Assembly: GCA_021371965.1 (NCBI GenBank)
Contig: JAJFVE010000119.1
Location: 1 to 26,548, forward strand
DNA length: 26,548 nt
Direction of reading: 5' to 3'
Origin: Planctomycetaceae bacterium
Lineage (GTDB): Bacteria > Planctomycetota > Phycisphaerae > SM23-33
Shown here: piece after piece, positions 15,647-23,076 of the stretch
Numbering within the stretch: position 1 is the stretch's first letter
How the letters are laid out: every line of letters starts with the position of its first letter
Notes under the pieces: generated by a model
What the model was told of the DNA's origin: nothing
What the model saw: only the letters and a program-made list of their open reading frames with translations
Database searches by the model: none
Translations under genes and position numbers: made by a program

Positions 15647-16522
15647 TTAATCGGGCAGGATGATCCTTCGCTTGGGCGGACGGGGCTCGCTGGGCGCGGG
15701 GCGAGGCTGGCGGCGCGGCTGTGAGGCGGCCTTTTCCGCCTGGGGCTTTGCCTTGCCGCCGGAGGGTTTACCTTTTCGGGGCCTGGCGGCGGGTTTGGGG
15801 CCGGCGGCTTTGCGAAGTGACTGCACCTCGGCGGGGCTAAGCTGGCGGAAATTGCCGATCTTGACGCCCTTGTCGGTGATGTCGGCGATGGCGACTCGCT
15901 TGAGGCGTTTGACCTCGTGGCCGACCTGGGCGAGCATGCGGCGGATCTCGCGATTGCGAGATTCGTTGAGCGTGATCTGCAGCAGCGTGGTGTTGTGGTC
16001 GCGGGCCAGCACGCTGACGCGGCTGGGGCCGACGCGCTTGCCGTCGATGTGCATCGCGCCGGCCTTGATCCGGTCGATCTTCTCGCCGCTGACCATGCCA
16101 TCGACCTCGGCGATGTACGTCTTGAGCACGCCGTAGCGCGGGTGCGTGAGCTGGTTGGTCAGCTCGCCGTCGTTGGTCAGGATGATCAGCCCGGTGCTCT
16201 CGATGTCCAGCCGCCCCACGCAATACACGCGCGAGCCGACATCGCCGAGCAGGTCTACCGCGCGGCGGCGGCCTTGCGGGTCGAACTGCGTGCAGACTAC
16301 TCCCTTGGGCTTGTTGAGGAGGAAGTAGAACTTCTCCTCGCGTCTTTCCCACCGCACCGCACGGCCGTCGACGTCGATGCGGTCGCCGGGTTCGACAAAA
16401 TGCGGCAGCGCCGCGACGGTCTTGCCGTTGACGCGGACGCGCCCCTCGATGACCATCTCTTCAACCGCCCGGCGCGAATCGACTCCGGCGTCGGCGAGCA
16501 CTTTTTGAATTCGTTGTGGCAT
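15647..16522 (-). CDS. RluB/RsuA-family pseudouridine synthase
   Basis: 291 residues. An N-terminal S4 RNA-binding domain (MPQRIQKVLADAGVDSRRAV, 'VIEGRVRVNGKTV') is followed by the catalytic domain: 'FLLNKPKGVVCTQFDPQGRR', 'VYCVGRLDIESTGLIILTND' with catalytic Asp106 in GRLD, then 'ELTNQLTHPRYGVLKTYIAE' and 'TLLQITLNESRNREIRRMLA'. This is the RluB/RsuA/RluE/RluF type, which isomerises a specific uridine in rRNA; RluB (23S) is likeliest from overall form but I cannot separate it from RsuA. A Lys/Pro/Arg-rich tail (about 241-291) adds non-specific RNA affinity. It is in opposite orientation to the J-like gene (convergent ends, 43 bp apart). Confidence 0.93.
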   Translation of the reverse strand: MPQRIQKVLADAGVDSRRAVEEMVIEGRVRVNGKTVAALPHFVEPGDRIDVDGRAVRWERREEKFYFLLNKPKGVVCTQFDPQGRRRAVDLLGDVGSRVYCVGRLDIESTGLIILTNDGELTNQLTHPRYGVLKTYIAEVDGMVSGEKIDRIKAGAMHIDGKRVGPSRVSVLARDHNTTLLQITLNESRNREIRRMLAQVGHEVKRLKRVAIADITDKGVKIGNFRQLSPAEVQSLRKAAGPKPAARPRKGKPSGGKAKPQAEKAASQPRRQPRPAPSEPRPPKRRIILPD

Positions 16523-16539
16523 ATCGCTTTATAGTACGA

Positions 16540-16564
16540 CACAGAGGCACAGAGAACACAGAGG
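16540..16564. repeat. CACAGAG-type interspersed repeat
   Basis: CACAGAGGCACAGAGAACAC and the five bases that follow form a near-tandem array of CACAGAG units spaced 8-9 bp. It matches the plus/minus copies at 18341-18435 and lies 18 bp upstream of the pseudouridine synthase start codon. Confidence 0.75.
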
Positions 16565-16577
16565 AAAAACCGACGAC

Positions 16578-16735
16578 GGGTGCTGAAAAGAAACAACCGA
16601 CGACGAGGGCGAGGACGAGGACGCAAATCACGTATCCCGGTCCTGCTCTTTGTTTCAATCCCCTAAATCCCCGTAATCCCGTCAATCCCGCACTCCCCGT
16701 CCCTGGGTGCTGAAAAGCAACCGACGACGAGAGCG
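16578..16735. repeat. Direct repeat flanking an inserted element
   Basis: GGGTGCTGAAAAG followed by CAACCGACGACGAG occurs at 16578-16608 and again at 16705-16731 in the same orientation; the first copy has four extra bases (AAAC versus C). The two copies bracket the element at 16593-16703. The whole 16540-16762 gap is a nest of repeats with no gene. Confidence 0.7.
16593..16703 (-). repeat. ~110-bp interspersed element, copy 1
   Basis: Read on the minus strand it begins with GGGACGGGGAGTGCGGGA, then GGATTGAAAC, GACCGGGA, TCCTCGTCCTCG and CGTCGTCGGTTGT. These blocks recur in the same order at 25583-25702 on the plus strand. The 20 bases 16682-16701 are an exact reverse complement of 25585-25604. 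Confidence 0.75.
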
Positions 16736-16752
16736 AAGCTTCGGCGAGACAG

Positions 16753-16768
16753 GAGCCCGCCGCTAACG
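16753..16768. repeat. CGCCGCTAACG repeat, copy 3, containing a stop codon
   Basis: GAGCCCGCCGCTAACG shares CCGCCGCTAACG-type sequence with copies 1 and 2. The CTA at 16763-16765 is the TAG stop of the mannose-6-phosphate isomerase gene on the minus strand. Confidence 0.55.
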
Positions 16769-17719
16769 TTGTTCAGGCAGCGTGATCTCGAGCCAGGCGC
16801 AACCGGCGCTGCAGCGGACGGCGGGATTCTTGAGCGCGGCGGGGATGAGCAGCGTCTCGCCCGCGCGGGCGGGGATGGCCGGCTCGGTTGGTCCATCGTG
16901 AATCACTTCAAGATCGCCCTCGAGGCCCAGGAACATCACCGCGGCGCAGCGGCCGCTCGGCAGCAGTCTCGTGCCCCCGCCGCTGATGCGGCGCAGGGCG
17001 ACGGAGAAATATGGCGTCGCCAGCAGCGTTGGCGGCGCGTTGCCGGGCGGGGCCGCCGACGGGGCAAAACGGATGCATTGCATCGAGCGCTCGACGTGGA
17101 TCTCGCGCCCGCGGCCCCAGTCGGTCACGCGGTAGGTCGTGTCGGAGGGCGTCTGCACCTCGGCCACGACCACGCCGGCGCCCAGTGCGTGCACCGTGCC
17201 GGCGGGCAGATAGTGAAAGTCCCCCACCGCCACGTCGTAGCGGTTGCAGACTTCTTCGCAGGCGTCGGCCTCGATGGCCTTGCGGAACGCGGCCGCATCC
17301 ACGCCCGGCGTGACGCCCTTGTAGATGAACCCGCGGCGGCTGTCGAGCACGAACCAGCACTCGGTCTTGAGGGCTGCGGGCGGGCCGATCTCCTTCACCG
17401 CCCGCTCGTCGGGATGCACCTGGAGCGAGAGGATGTCGCTGGCGTCGAGCAGCTTGAGCAGCAGGGGGAATCGCCCACCGGGCCACGCCGCGGCCGCGCC
17501 GAGCAGGTCGCGCCCCATCTGCCGCGTCAAGTCCGTCAGCGAGGTCCCAGCGGCCGGCCCATTGGCGACGACGCTGACGCCCTGCTCAATGTCGGCCAGT
17601 TCCCAGCTTTCGCCGATGTTGCCGTCAGGCAGGTCGCGTCCAAAGAGCCGCCGCAGATTCCGACCGCCCCAGATCTTGTCGTGGTAGATAGGCTCGAAGT
17701 GAAACGGATACGCGTTCAT
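16763..17719 (-). CDS. manA: Type I mannose-6-phosphate isomerase
   Basis: 318 residues from ATG 17719. The enzyme interconverts mannose-6-P and fructose-6-P in the cytoplasm. Family motifs: 'FEPIYHDKIWGGRNLRRLFG', 'IGESWELAD', 'LLKLLDASDILSLQVHPDER' and 'GDFHYLPAGTVHALGAGVVV'. Predicted zinc ligands are Gln100, His102, Glu120 and His177, all present. The C-terminal cupin region ends 'AGETLLIPAALKNPAVRC'. This is the short ~320-residue bacterial type. A longer in-frame start at 17746 exists, but its nine extra residues (MMEEWNSGR) are encoded by a GGAAG/GGAAT-type simple repeat, so I prefer Met10. The stop is in a repeat. Supplies or salvages mannose; fits the carbohydrate theme around XylR and GH2. 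Confidence 0.93.
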   Translation of the reverse strand: MNAYPFHFEPIYHDKIWGGRNLRRLFGRDLPDGNIGESWELADIEQGVSVVANGPAAGTSLTDLTRQMGRDLLGAAAAWPGGRFPLLLKLLDASDILSLQVHPDERAVKEIGPPAALKTECWFVLDSRRGFIYKGVTPGVDAAAFRKAIEADACEEVCNRYDVAVGDFHYLPAGTVHALGAGVVVAEVQTPSDTTYRVTDWGRGREIHVERSMQCIRFAPSAAPPGNAPPTLLATPYFSVALRRISGGGTRLLPSGRCAAVMFLGLEGDLEVIHDGPTEPAIPARAGETLLIPAALKNPAVRCSAGCAWLEITLPEQR

Positions 17720-17789
17720 TCTTCCGCTATTCCATTCTTCCATCATTCCACATCTTCCGCTTGTTTATCGGCGGCCGCGGGGAACAAGC

Positions 17790-17818
17790 TTGAGCATCCG
17801 CCCCGCCGCGCCTACACT
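17790..17818 (+). promoter_or_regulatory. Candidate sigma-70 promoter for the tRNA-binding protein gene
   Basis: TTGAGC (17790-17795), a 17-bp spacer, then TACACT (17813-17818). Each hexamer matches its consensus at 4 of 6 positions. It lies 41 bp before ATG 17860 in the divergent gap with manA. Confidence 0.4.
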
Positions 17819-17859
17819 ATGCCTCACTGCAATCCATTGTTTTTCGCGAAAGGCCCGCT

Positions 17860-18246
17860 ATGTCCGACGCACCGACGACGCCCAAACCGATCATCGAATA
17901 CGACGATTTCGCCAAGCTGGACCTGCGCATCGGCAAGGTCGTCGAGGTCGCCGCTCATCCTAATGCCGACAAGCTCATCGTCCTCAAGGTCGACCTCGGC
18001 GGCGAGACGCGCCAGGTCCTGGCCGGCATCCGCGCGTACTACAGCCCCGAGGCCTTGCTCGGGCGTGAAATTGTAGTCGTGGCGAACCTGGCCCCGCGCA
18101 AAATGAGAGGGCTCGAGTCGCAGGGCATGCTGCTGGCGGCATCGGCCCGAGGCCCCGCCGACCCCGCCACCGGCGAGGCGCCACTGCTGGACGTGGTCGT
18201 GCTGAGCCCGGAAAAAGAAGTCCCGCCGGGATCGACGGTCAGCTAG
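17860..18246 (+). CDS. Stand-alone tRNA-binding domain protein (MetG C-terminal/CsaA-like)
   Basis: 128 residues. The core 'DDFAKLDLRIGKVVEVAAHP', 'NADKLIVLKVDLGGETRQVL', 'AGIRAYYSPEALLGREIVVV', 'ANLAPRKMRGLESQGMLLAA' is the EMAPII-type OB fold found at the C-terminus of bacterial methionyl-tRNA synthetase. Here it stands alone, as in the free beta subunit form or in CsaA. It binds tRNA non-specifically; it may act in trans on MetRS, which is not in this window. ATG 17860 is preceded by GAAAGGCCCGCT. Its divergent neighbour is manA. Confidence 0.88.
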   Translation: MSDAPTTPKPIIEYDDFAKLDLRIGKVVEVAAHPNADKLIVLKVDLGGETRQVLAGIRAYYSPEALLGREIVVVANLAPRKMRGLESQGMLLAASARGPADPATGEAPLLDVVVLSPEKEVPPGSTVS

Positions 18247-18340
18247 AAAAGCAGTTGTGAGTTGTGAGTGGTGAGTGGAGACAAGGCGAGTGCCGTGGCG
18301 GGAGGTTTATCGCTAACGGGCGCGGCGTGTCCGTTCTTCT

Positions 18341-18435
18341 TCCTCAGTGATCTCTGTGCCTCTGTGGTGATAAGCCGCCAATAAAAAGAGGACCGCATTG
18401 CTGCGGTCCTCGGTGTTCTCTGTGCCTCTGTGGTA
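18341..18435. repeat. Paired CTCTGTG-type repeats flanking a terminator
   Basis: CTCTGTGCCTCTGTGGT occurs twice in the same orientation (within 18352-18367 and 18418-18434), with the terminator hairpin between them. They are reverse complements of the CACAGAG copies at 3388 and 16540. The gap upstream (18247-18340) also holds a GTTGTGAGT simple repeat. Confidence 0.75.
18381..18411 (-). terminator. Rho-independent terminator of the TIM-barrel-like gene
   Basis: GAGGACCGCA (18388-18397) and TGCGGTCCTC (18402-18411) form a perfect 10-bp stem with a TTGC loop. On the minus strand the stem is followed by TTTTTAT. It lies about 42 bp past the stop codon at 18453-18455. Confidence 0.85.
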
Positions 18436-18452
18436 ATCCCTGTCCGGATCCG

Positions 18453-19295
18453 TTATTTCCCGTCGACGGTCGACTTGGACCTTGTGCGCTGGAGCTTGAC
18501 GTTGTTAGCTTGGCGGGACAGGACCGACATCGAGATGTCGATGCATTCCTGGGCCTCATCCGGCGTCAGCGTGCCGACCGTGACCATGTCCTGGTCGCGC
18601 AGGGTCGCCCACGAGAACGCCAGGCCCACCAGCGGGTGCAGGCGGCCCGACGCCATCGGCTTGATCGTCATGACGGGCTTCTTGAGCCCCCAGATGATGC
18701 GCTGCACCCAGTCCACCTCCAGCGGCATGAGGAAGCCCGCGGCGTTGTAGATCTGGATGTACGTGTCGACGTCCAGGCCGCTCTCGTCGGCATAGATCGG
18801 CGCCTCGTTGGTGTGCGTGCTCATGCCGACCTTCATGCCGCGGTCGCGGATCATCTTGGCGTATTCGTCCATCAGCAGCACCTTGCGCAGGCGGCGGTCC
18901 ACCAGGCGGTCGATGCTCGACGAGTGCGGCAGGCAGATATCGACGTTGCGCTGAACTTCGGCGTCGAAGATCCTCTGCGCCTCGTCGCGCGACGCCTGGT
19001 TGTCGTCAACCGGCACGGCCGGGGTCGAGATGACGATCATCTTTTTGCCGGTGCGCTGCTGGGCTTCCTGGACGGCCTGGTGCTGCACGTCGCGCTGGGC
19101 GAAACCCATGATCGTGTCGATACCGGCCTTGAGGTAGACCTCGATGATGTCGGCCACCTTCGAGGGCGTCTGCGTGGTTCCGATGAGCTTGTCGCGGGCG
19201 GCCGACGTGTGCGACCACCCCAGGAACCAGTTGGTTCCGATGATCATTCTGGACAGGGAGATGCCGCCGACGTCAGTGCGAGGAAACTCGTTCAC
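18453..19295 (-). CDS. Unknown protein, TIM-barrel/aldo-keto-reductase-like
   Basis: 280 residues from a GTG start at 19295, chosen because AAGGAG lies 7 nt upstream; a longer open frame extends to 19523 but its extra 76 codons look non-coding. 'VNEFPRTDVGGISLSRMIIG', 'AGIDTIMGFAQRDVQHQAVQ', 'KKMIVISTPAVPVDD', 'GMKVGMSTHTNEAPI', 'KKPVMTIKPMASGRLHPLVG' and 'MVTVGTLTPDEAQECIDISM' give an alternating strand/helix pattern like an (alpha/beta)8 barrel. The last motif is reminiscent of aldo/keto reductase 'VGT.sPEE..E'. The catalytic Tyr/Lys/His set is not evident, so I do not assert enzyme activity. Followed by a strong terminator. Confidence 0.7.
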   Translation of the reverse strand: MNEFPRTDVGGISLSRMIIGTNWFLGWSHTSAARDKLIGTTQTPSKVADIIEVYLKAGIDTIMGFAQRDVQHQAVQEAQQRTGKKMIVISTPAVPVDDNQASRDEAQRIFDAEVQRNVDICLPHSSSIDRLVDRRLRKVLLMDEYAKMIRDRGMKVGMSTHTNEAPIYADESGLDVDTYIQIYNAAGFLMPLEVDWVQRIIWGLKKPVMTIKPMASGRLHPLVGLAFSWATLRDQDMVTVGTLTPDEAQECIDISMSVLSRQANNVKLQRTRSKSTVDGK

Positions 19296-19589
19296 GCTTC
19301 GCTCCTTTGGATGCTCTTGCGATCCCGCTCCAGCGGGTTCACGTTTGGCACATTGTAACACTTTCGACATCATTTTGGATCGGCCTGCGCTGGAATTTTC
19401 GCCGCTCGCGTCGGCCGGATTTGGCTGCGGCCAGGGACGGGCATATAGTCTTGCAGGGACATTCGGCCGCCACAGGCGTTTCGCGCGGCCGGCCCGTGGG
19501 CACCTCATGGGCCTGTAAGGCAATTAGGTCTGTCCGCAGGACATTGCAGGTGCGCGAGGGCGGGGGTTTCACGTTCTGAGGGGGCGGGA

Positions 19590-20558
19590 ATGGGGGCTCA
19601 CGCTCGATATCGCCGCAGTGCCGGCGGGCTCACGCTGGTTGAACTGCTGGTCGTCATGGCGATCATCGCTACGCTGGTAACGCTATGTACCGTGACGGCC
19701 GGTTACATTCGCTCGACCGCCAACCGCGTCACGTGCGCAAACAACTTGAGCAAGATCGCTCAGTCGCCGCGGCTGCAATTGCGCCAGTACGACCAGAGCG
19801 TACAGGGGGCCTTCAGCACCGCGGAGCGGTGGATTCTGATGGCCCTGCAGGACACGCAAGACGCGGCGATCCTGCGCTGTCCCGAAGGGGGCAACATCTT
19901 CTCGATATCGGACCCCCCGCCCGCTGCGCCGCTGTACAGCTTTTCAGGGACAATCGCCGTCGACACCAGCCCATCCAACGCCGGCTCCAAACGGTTTGAA
20001 ATGGTCACGCCGGCCGGCACGATTGACCGCATGAACCTCGTTGCCTATAGCGGTCCGGCCAGCAGCGTGCAGTTCACGCCACAAGGATCGACCCAAGTGC
20101 TGCTCAATGGCCAGGCGATGCAACTGGACAGCCACGCCGCCACAACCGTCACGGGCTCTTCGATCACGGTAAGGCTCTACAACACCAGCCACAATGGAAA
20201 GGCCGCCAGCGCGTGGAACATCGAAATCACCGCCATCGATGCGACCATCACGCCCGAACCATCGCCTGATCTGAGCAGCACTGCCGTCGCCGCAGCGGCG
20301 CCCACGTACTACGTCAGCTACGGCGTGAACCCCAACGTCATCGCCAAGACTGGCCTGGGCCTTGGCAATGTGCTGGCGATGGATTACGAGCACCTTGTCG
20401 TACAGGCCGGCGACTCGGAGTGGCAATCGCAGACGTATTCCTTCGCCCGACACCGCGGGTTGCTAAATGTGCTGCTACGCGACGGTTCTGTGCATGTGCT
20501 GGCGCCGGAAGAAGTCAGCCCCACTGCCGGCGAGAACCTCGCCTACTGGCAACCCTGA
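19590..20558 (+). CDS. Prepilin-like protein (type IV pilin/pseudopilin N-terminus), paralog 1
   Basis: 322 residues. The N-terminal type III signal 'SAGGLTLVELLVVMAIIATL' has Gly before the cleavage point, Glu at +5 and a hydrophobic helix, as recognised by PilD. The body contains 'ITCANNLSKIAQ'-type 'VTCANNLSKIAQSPRLQLRQ', 'AAILRCPEGGNIFSISDPPP' and a beta-rich domain with 'MVTPAGTIDRMNLVAYSGPA' and 'TPQGSTQVLLNGQAMQLDSH'. The end 'FARHRGLLNVLLRDGSVHVL' matches the tail of planctomycete DUF1559-like secreted proteins. Role probably in a type II secretion or pilus-like apparatus, or a surface structure. Purine-rich GAGGGGGCGGGA precedes the ATG. Confidence 0.87.
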   Translation: MGAHARYRRSAGGLTLVELLVVMAIIATLVTLCTVTAGYIRSTANRVTCANNLSKIAQSPRLQLRQYDQSVQGAFSTAERWILMALQDTQDAAILRCPEGGNIFSISDPPPAAPLYSFSGTIAVDTSPSNAGSKRFEMVTPAGTIDRMNLVAYSGPASSVQFTPQGSTQVLLNGQAMQLDSHAATTVTGSSITVRLYNTSHNGKAASAWNIEITAIDATITPEPSPDLSSTAVAAAAPTYYVSYGVNPNVIAKTGLGLGNVLAMDYEHLVVQAGDSEWQSQTYSFARHRGLLNVLLRDGSVHVLAPEEVSPTAGENLAYWQP

Positions 20559-20779
20559 GCCGCTGATGTCTTTCATAGCACTTTGTAGGCTTTCCACGGC
20601 AAAGATTGATCATCAGTTCAGTTCGCGATTGACGGCGTCGACTATTTCGGACGATTTTTATCAGTTTCCTGCTGCCTCGGGGCTTTTCAAATCCGATACT
20701 CCTGAAGATGGTAAGCGCCGGTAATGCGTCGATGTAACGTTTTTGCGCATGCTTGTTGTCATGCCGGAAGGGAGCCATT

Positions 20780-21802
20780 ATGGTCGCGCGAGTTTTTTTC
20801 AGGCCGGCCCGCCCCGCCCAGACCCGCCCTCGTCCTCTTAATCAGCCCCAAACCGCGATGACCCTGGTCGAAGTGCTTGTCGTGCTGGCGGTTACCTCAA
20901 CCCTGTCGCTGCTGGGCGTCACGACCGCGGGCGATATCTGGGCGAGAACCCGCCAGGCCATCTGCGCGAATAACCTCGCACGAATCGGCCAAGTGCCGGG
21001 AATCCAGATGCGCGAGTTCGAGAAGGGCCGACAGGCCGCTTTCACCGACGCCTCGCACTGGATTCTCGCCGCCCTGAGGGATACCAGCGACAAGAACATT
21101 CTCCGCTGCCCCGAGGGCGGCCGCGAATTCACCCTCGACGACCCGCTGCCCGAGTCGCCCGAGCCGTGGATGACCACCAACATGTGCATCGACATCGATC
21201 CCGACAACTGCGACGCCAGCCGGTTCTGGATGCAGACGCCCGCCGGCGTGATCGACCGCAACAGCATGAAGGCCTACAACGGCGCCGCCAGCGTCGTGAC
21301 GGTCAAGCCCCAGGGCCCCACCACCATCACCATCAACGGCCAACTGGTGGCCCTGGATATTTCGTTTGCCTCGACCATCACGTCCTCCAGCATGACCGTG
21401 GACCTGCGTAATGTCAGCAAGAGCGGCAACGCCATGGGCCAATGGCAGATCATGATCGCCGCCACCAACGCGACGATCACGCCCGAGCCATTGGCGGCCA
21501 AGTCGCTGGCGCCGGAGACGGCGACGATGCAGACTCTCAAGCCCAGATATTACGTCAGTTACGGCATGAATCCGACCGCGGCATCGGGCGCCACCTTGCG
21601 GTCGGGCAACATCCTGGCGATGGATTACGAGAACCTGGTGGTGCAGACCAGCGATCCGCAGTGGCCCGCAGCCGATTATTCCTTCGCCCGCCACCGCGGG
21701 CAGCTCAACGTGCTCTTCCGCGATGGAACGGTCAAGCAGCTAAGCCCGCAGGAACTGGACCCCTCTGTGCCCGAGAATGCCCGGGAATACTGGCAGCCAT
21801 AA
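20780..21802 (+). CDS. Prepilin-like protein, paralog 2
   Basis: 340 residues from ATG 20780 (GGAAGGGAG six nt upstream; an in-frame ATG at 20753 lacks this). The signal 'MTLVEVLVVLAVTSTLSLLG' has Glu at +5 but the residue before the hydrophobic stretch is Ala (TAM), a noncanonical PilD site. The body parallels paralog 1: 'AICANNLARIGQVPGIQMRE', 'NILRCPEGGREFTLDD', 'MQTPAGVIDRNSMKAYNGAA', 'VKPQGPTTITINGQLVALDI' and the end 'FARHRGQLNVLFRDGTVKQL'. Both have the odd shared stretch 'ATITPEP'. The 221-bp gap between the genes holds no ORF or terminator that I can support. A tandem duplication; probably co-functioning subunits. Confidence 0.87.
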   Translation: MVARVFFRPARPAQTRPRPLNQPQTAMTLVEVLVVLAVTSTLSLLGVTTAGDIWARTRQAICANNLARIGQVPGIQMREFEKGRQAAFTDASHWILAALRDTSDKNILRCPEGGREFTLDDPLPESPEPWMTTNMCIDIDPDNCDASRFWMQTPAGVIDRNSMKAYNGAASVVTVKPQGPTTITINGQLVALDISFASTITSSSMTVDLRNVSKSGNAMGQWQIMIAATNATITPEPLAAKSLAPETATMQTLKPRYYVSYGMNPTAASGATLRSGNILAMDYENLVVQTSDPQWPAADYSFARHRGQLNVLFRDGTVKQLSPQELDPSVPENAREYWQP

Positions 21803-21808
21803 GGGAAA

Positions 21809-21910
21809 CAGATCCTAGGTCTTAGATCCTCGATCCTAGGGGAAGAACAAGATCCCAGAGAAGAACAGGCGCTCCCATCCTAGGATCTAGGACCGAGGAT
21901 CTAGGATCTG
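21809..21910. repeat. GATCCTAG palindromic repeat between convergent genes
   Basis: The left arm (21809-21840, CAGATCCTAGG...GATCCTAGG) and the right arm (about 21877-21910, CCTAGGATCTAGG...CTAGGATCTG) are inverted with imperfect internal spacing. The region lies between the end of the prepilin gene and the end of lpxB and could act as a bidirectional transcriptional boundary. CTA 21901-21903 is the lpxB stop codon. Confidence 0.75.
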
Positions 21911-23064
21911 TTGTTAAGAACCCTCAGCACCAGATCCGCGGCGTTATCGGCGGCCGTCTGACCGTTGTGCGGCAGCAGCGGCTCGACGGTCTGGAGCAGT
22001 CGCCCGCGGGCCTCGACCATACTGCCCAGGTCTTCCAGAATCTCCACCACCATGTCCTGCACGCGGGCGATGTTCCCGTGCCAGGGCATCAGCTCGGGCA
22101 CGACGGGACGGCCGTTGGGCGAGAGGATGTTCACCAGCGACAGATGCGGCATGTGGACGATCCACCGCCCCACCAGCTCCCAATCGACCTTGGGCACGTG
22201 ATAGAAGATGACCATCGGCACGCCATAGTACGCCACTTCCAGCGTCACCGTCCCGCTGACGGCCACGGCGAAATGCGACTCGCCGAGGGTCTCGCTGGTG
22301 CGTCCCACGACAATATCGAGCTGGCGGCCTTTCTTTTCGCCGACCAGGGCGATGGCCTTGGCGGCCTTTTCATCCACGGCCAGGAACCGGCACTGCGCGT
22401 TGGGGTGCCTCTGGCGGATCAAGTCGGCGGTGGCGAGCAAGGCCGGCATGTGCATGCGGATCTCGCCCATGCGCGAGCCTGGCAGCATCGCCACGCGCCA
22501 GGACTCGTCGGCCCAGGCCGCGATCAGGTCCGGCAGCGGATCGGGGCGAGGGGGGAGATCGTCGAACAGCGGATGCCCGACGAACGTGGCCGGCACGCCG
22601 CGATGCTGCATGTATCGCGCCTCGAAAGGCAGCAGGCACGCCACGTGGTCGGTCAGGCGGCGGAGCTTCTTGATGCGCCACCGCGCCCACGCCCACACCT
22701 GCGGGCAGACGTAATGAACCACCGGCGAGCCGGCAGCCTTGGCCGCGGCTGACAGGTGCCAGTTCAGCGCCGGGGAGTCCACAGGGATAAACACGTCGGG
22801 CTTGAGCTGGGCGATGAGCTTCTTGAGCCGCCGCACCGTGCGAATGTAATACCCGATGCGCGTGAACGGACCGGTCGTCATGGTGGCCTGGGCGGCCAGA
22901 TCGACGACGACCTCGCACCCCGCCGCGGCCATCTGCGGCCCGGCCACGCCGATGAACCGCGCGTCGGGAATGCGCCGCCGCAGCGCGTGGATGAGTCCGG
23001 CGGCGTGGTGGTCGCCGCTGGCTTCGGCGGCCGAGAGAAAGAATGTCGGAGCGTTTGTGCTCAT
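21901..23064 (-). CDS. lpxB: Lipid-A-disaccharide synthase
   Basis: 387 residues. LpxB (GT19) joins UDP-2,3-diacylglucosamine and lipid X to form the lipid A disaccharide at the inner membrane's cytoplasmic face. Motifs: 'FFLSAAEASGDHHAAGLIHA', 'VFIPVDSPALNWHLSAAAKA', 'HYVCPQVWAWARWRIKKLRR', 'FVGHPLFDDLP', 'VAMLPGSRMGEIRMHMPALL', 'AVAVSGTVTLEVAYYGVPMV' and 'LSLVNILSPNGRPVVPELM'. Length is usual. It lies 12 bp downstream of acpS on the same strand, so the two form an operon. The final codons (Arg-Ser-stop) are contributed by the palindromic repeat. Its presence argues for a lipid-A outer membrane. Confidence 0.97.
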   Translation of the reverse strand: MSTNAPTFFLSAAEASGDHHAAGLIHALRRRIPDARFIGVAGPQMAAAGCEVVVDLAAQATMTTGPFTRIGYYIRTVRRLKKLIAQLKPDVFIPVDSPALNWHLSAAAKAAGSPVVHYVCPQVWAWARWRIKKLRRLTDHVACLLPFEARYMQHRGVPATFVGHPLFDDLPPRPDPLPDLIAAWADESWRVAMLPGSRMGEIRMHMPALLATADLIRQRHPNAQCRFLAVDEKAAKAIALVGEKKGRQLDIVVGRTSETLGESHFAVAVSGTVTLEVAYYGVPMVIFYHVPKVDWELVGRWIVHMPHLSLVNILSPNGRPVVPELMPWHGNIARVQDMVVEILEDLGSMVEARGRLLQTVEPLLPHNGQTAADNAADLVLRVLNNRS

Positions 23065-23076
23065 AGGGTAGAGAGG

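Noticed and set aside
13201..16101. Long minus-strand open frame of 966 codons antisense to the GH2 and J-like genes
   Set aside because: Its translation is rich in Arg/His/Pro with no domain pattern, it overlaps GH2, the J-like gene and the pseudouridine synthase, all of which have clear motifs. It is a high-GC shadow frame.
16769..18076. 435-codon plus-strand frame across manA and the tRNA-binding gene
   Set aside because: Overlaps two well-recognised genes in other frames; composition is that of an antisense shadow.
19296..19523. Longer N-terminus (76 codons) for the barrel-like protein
   Set aside because: The added reading is Arg/Pro-rich and poorly structured; the GTG at 19295 has a strong AAGGAG.
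20265..20271. PEP-like tripeptides inside both prepilin-like proteins (ATITPEP) as PEP-CTERM signals
   Set aside because: They lie in the interior with no following hydrophobic helix and basic tail, so they are not sorting signals.
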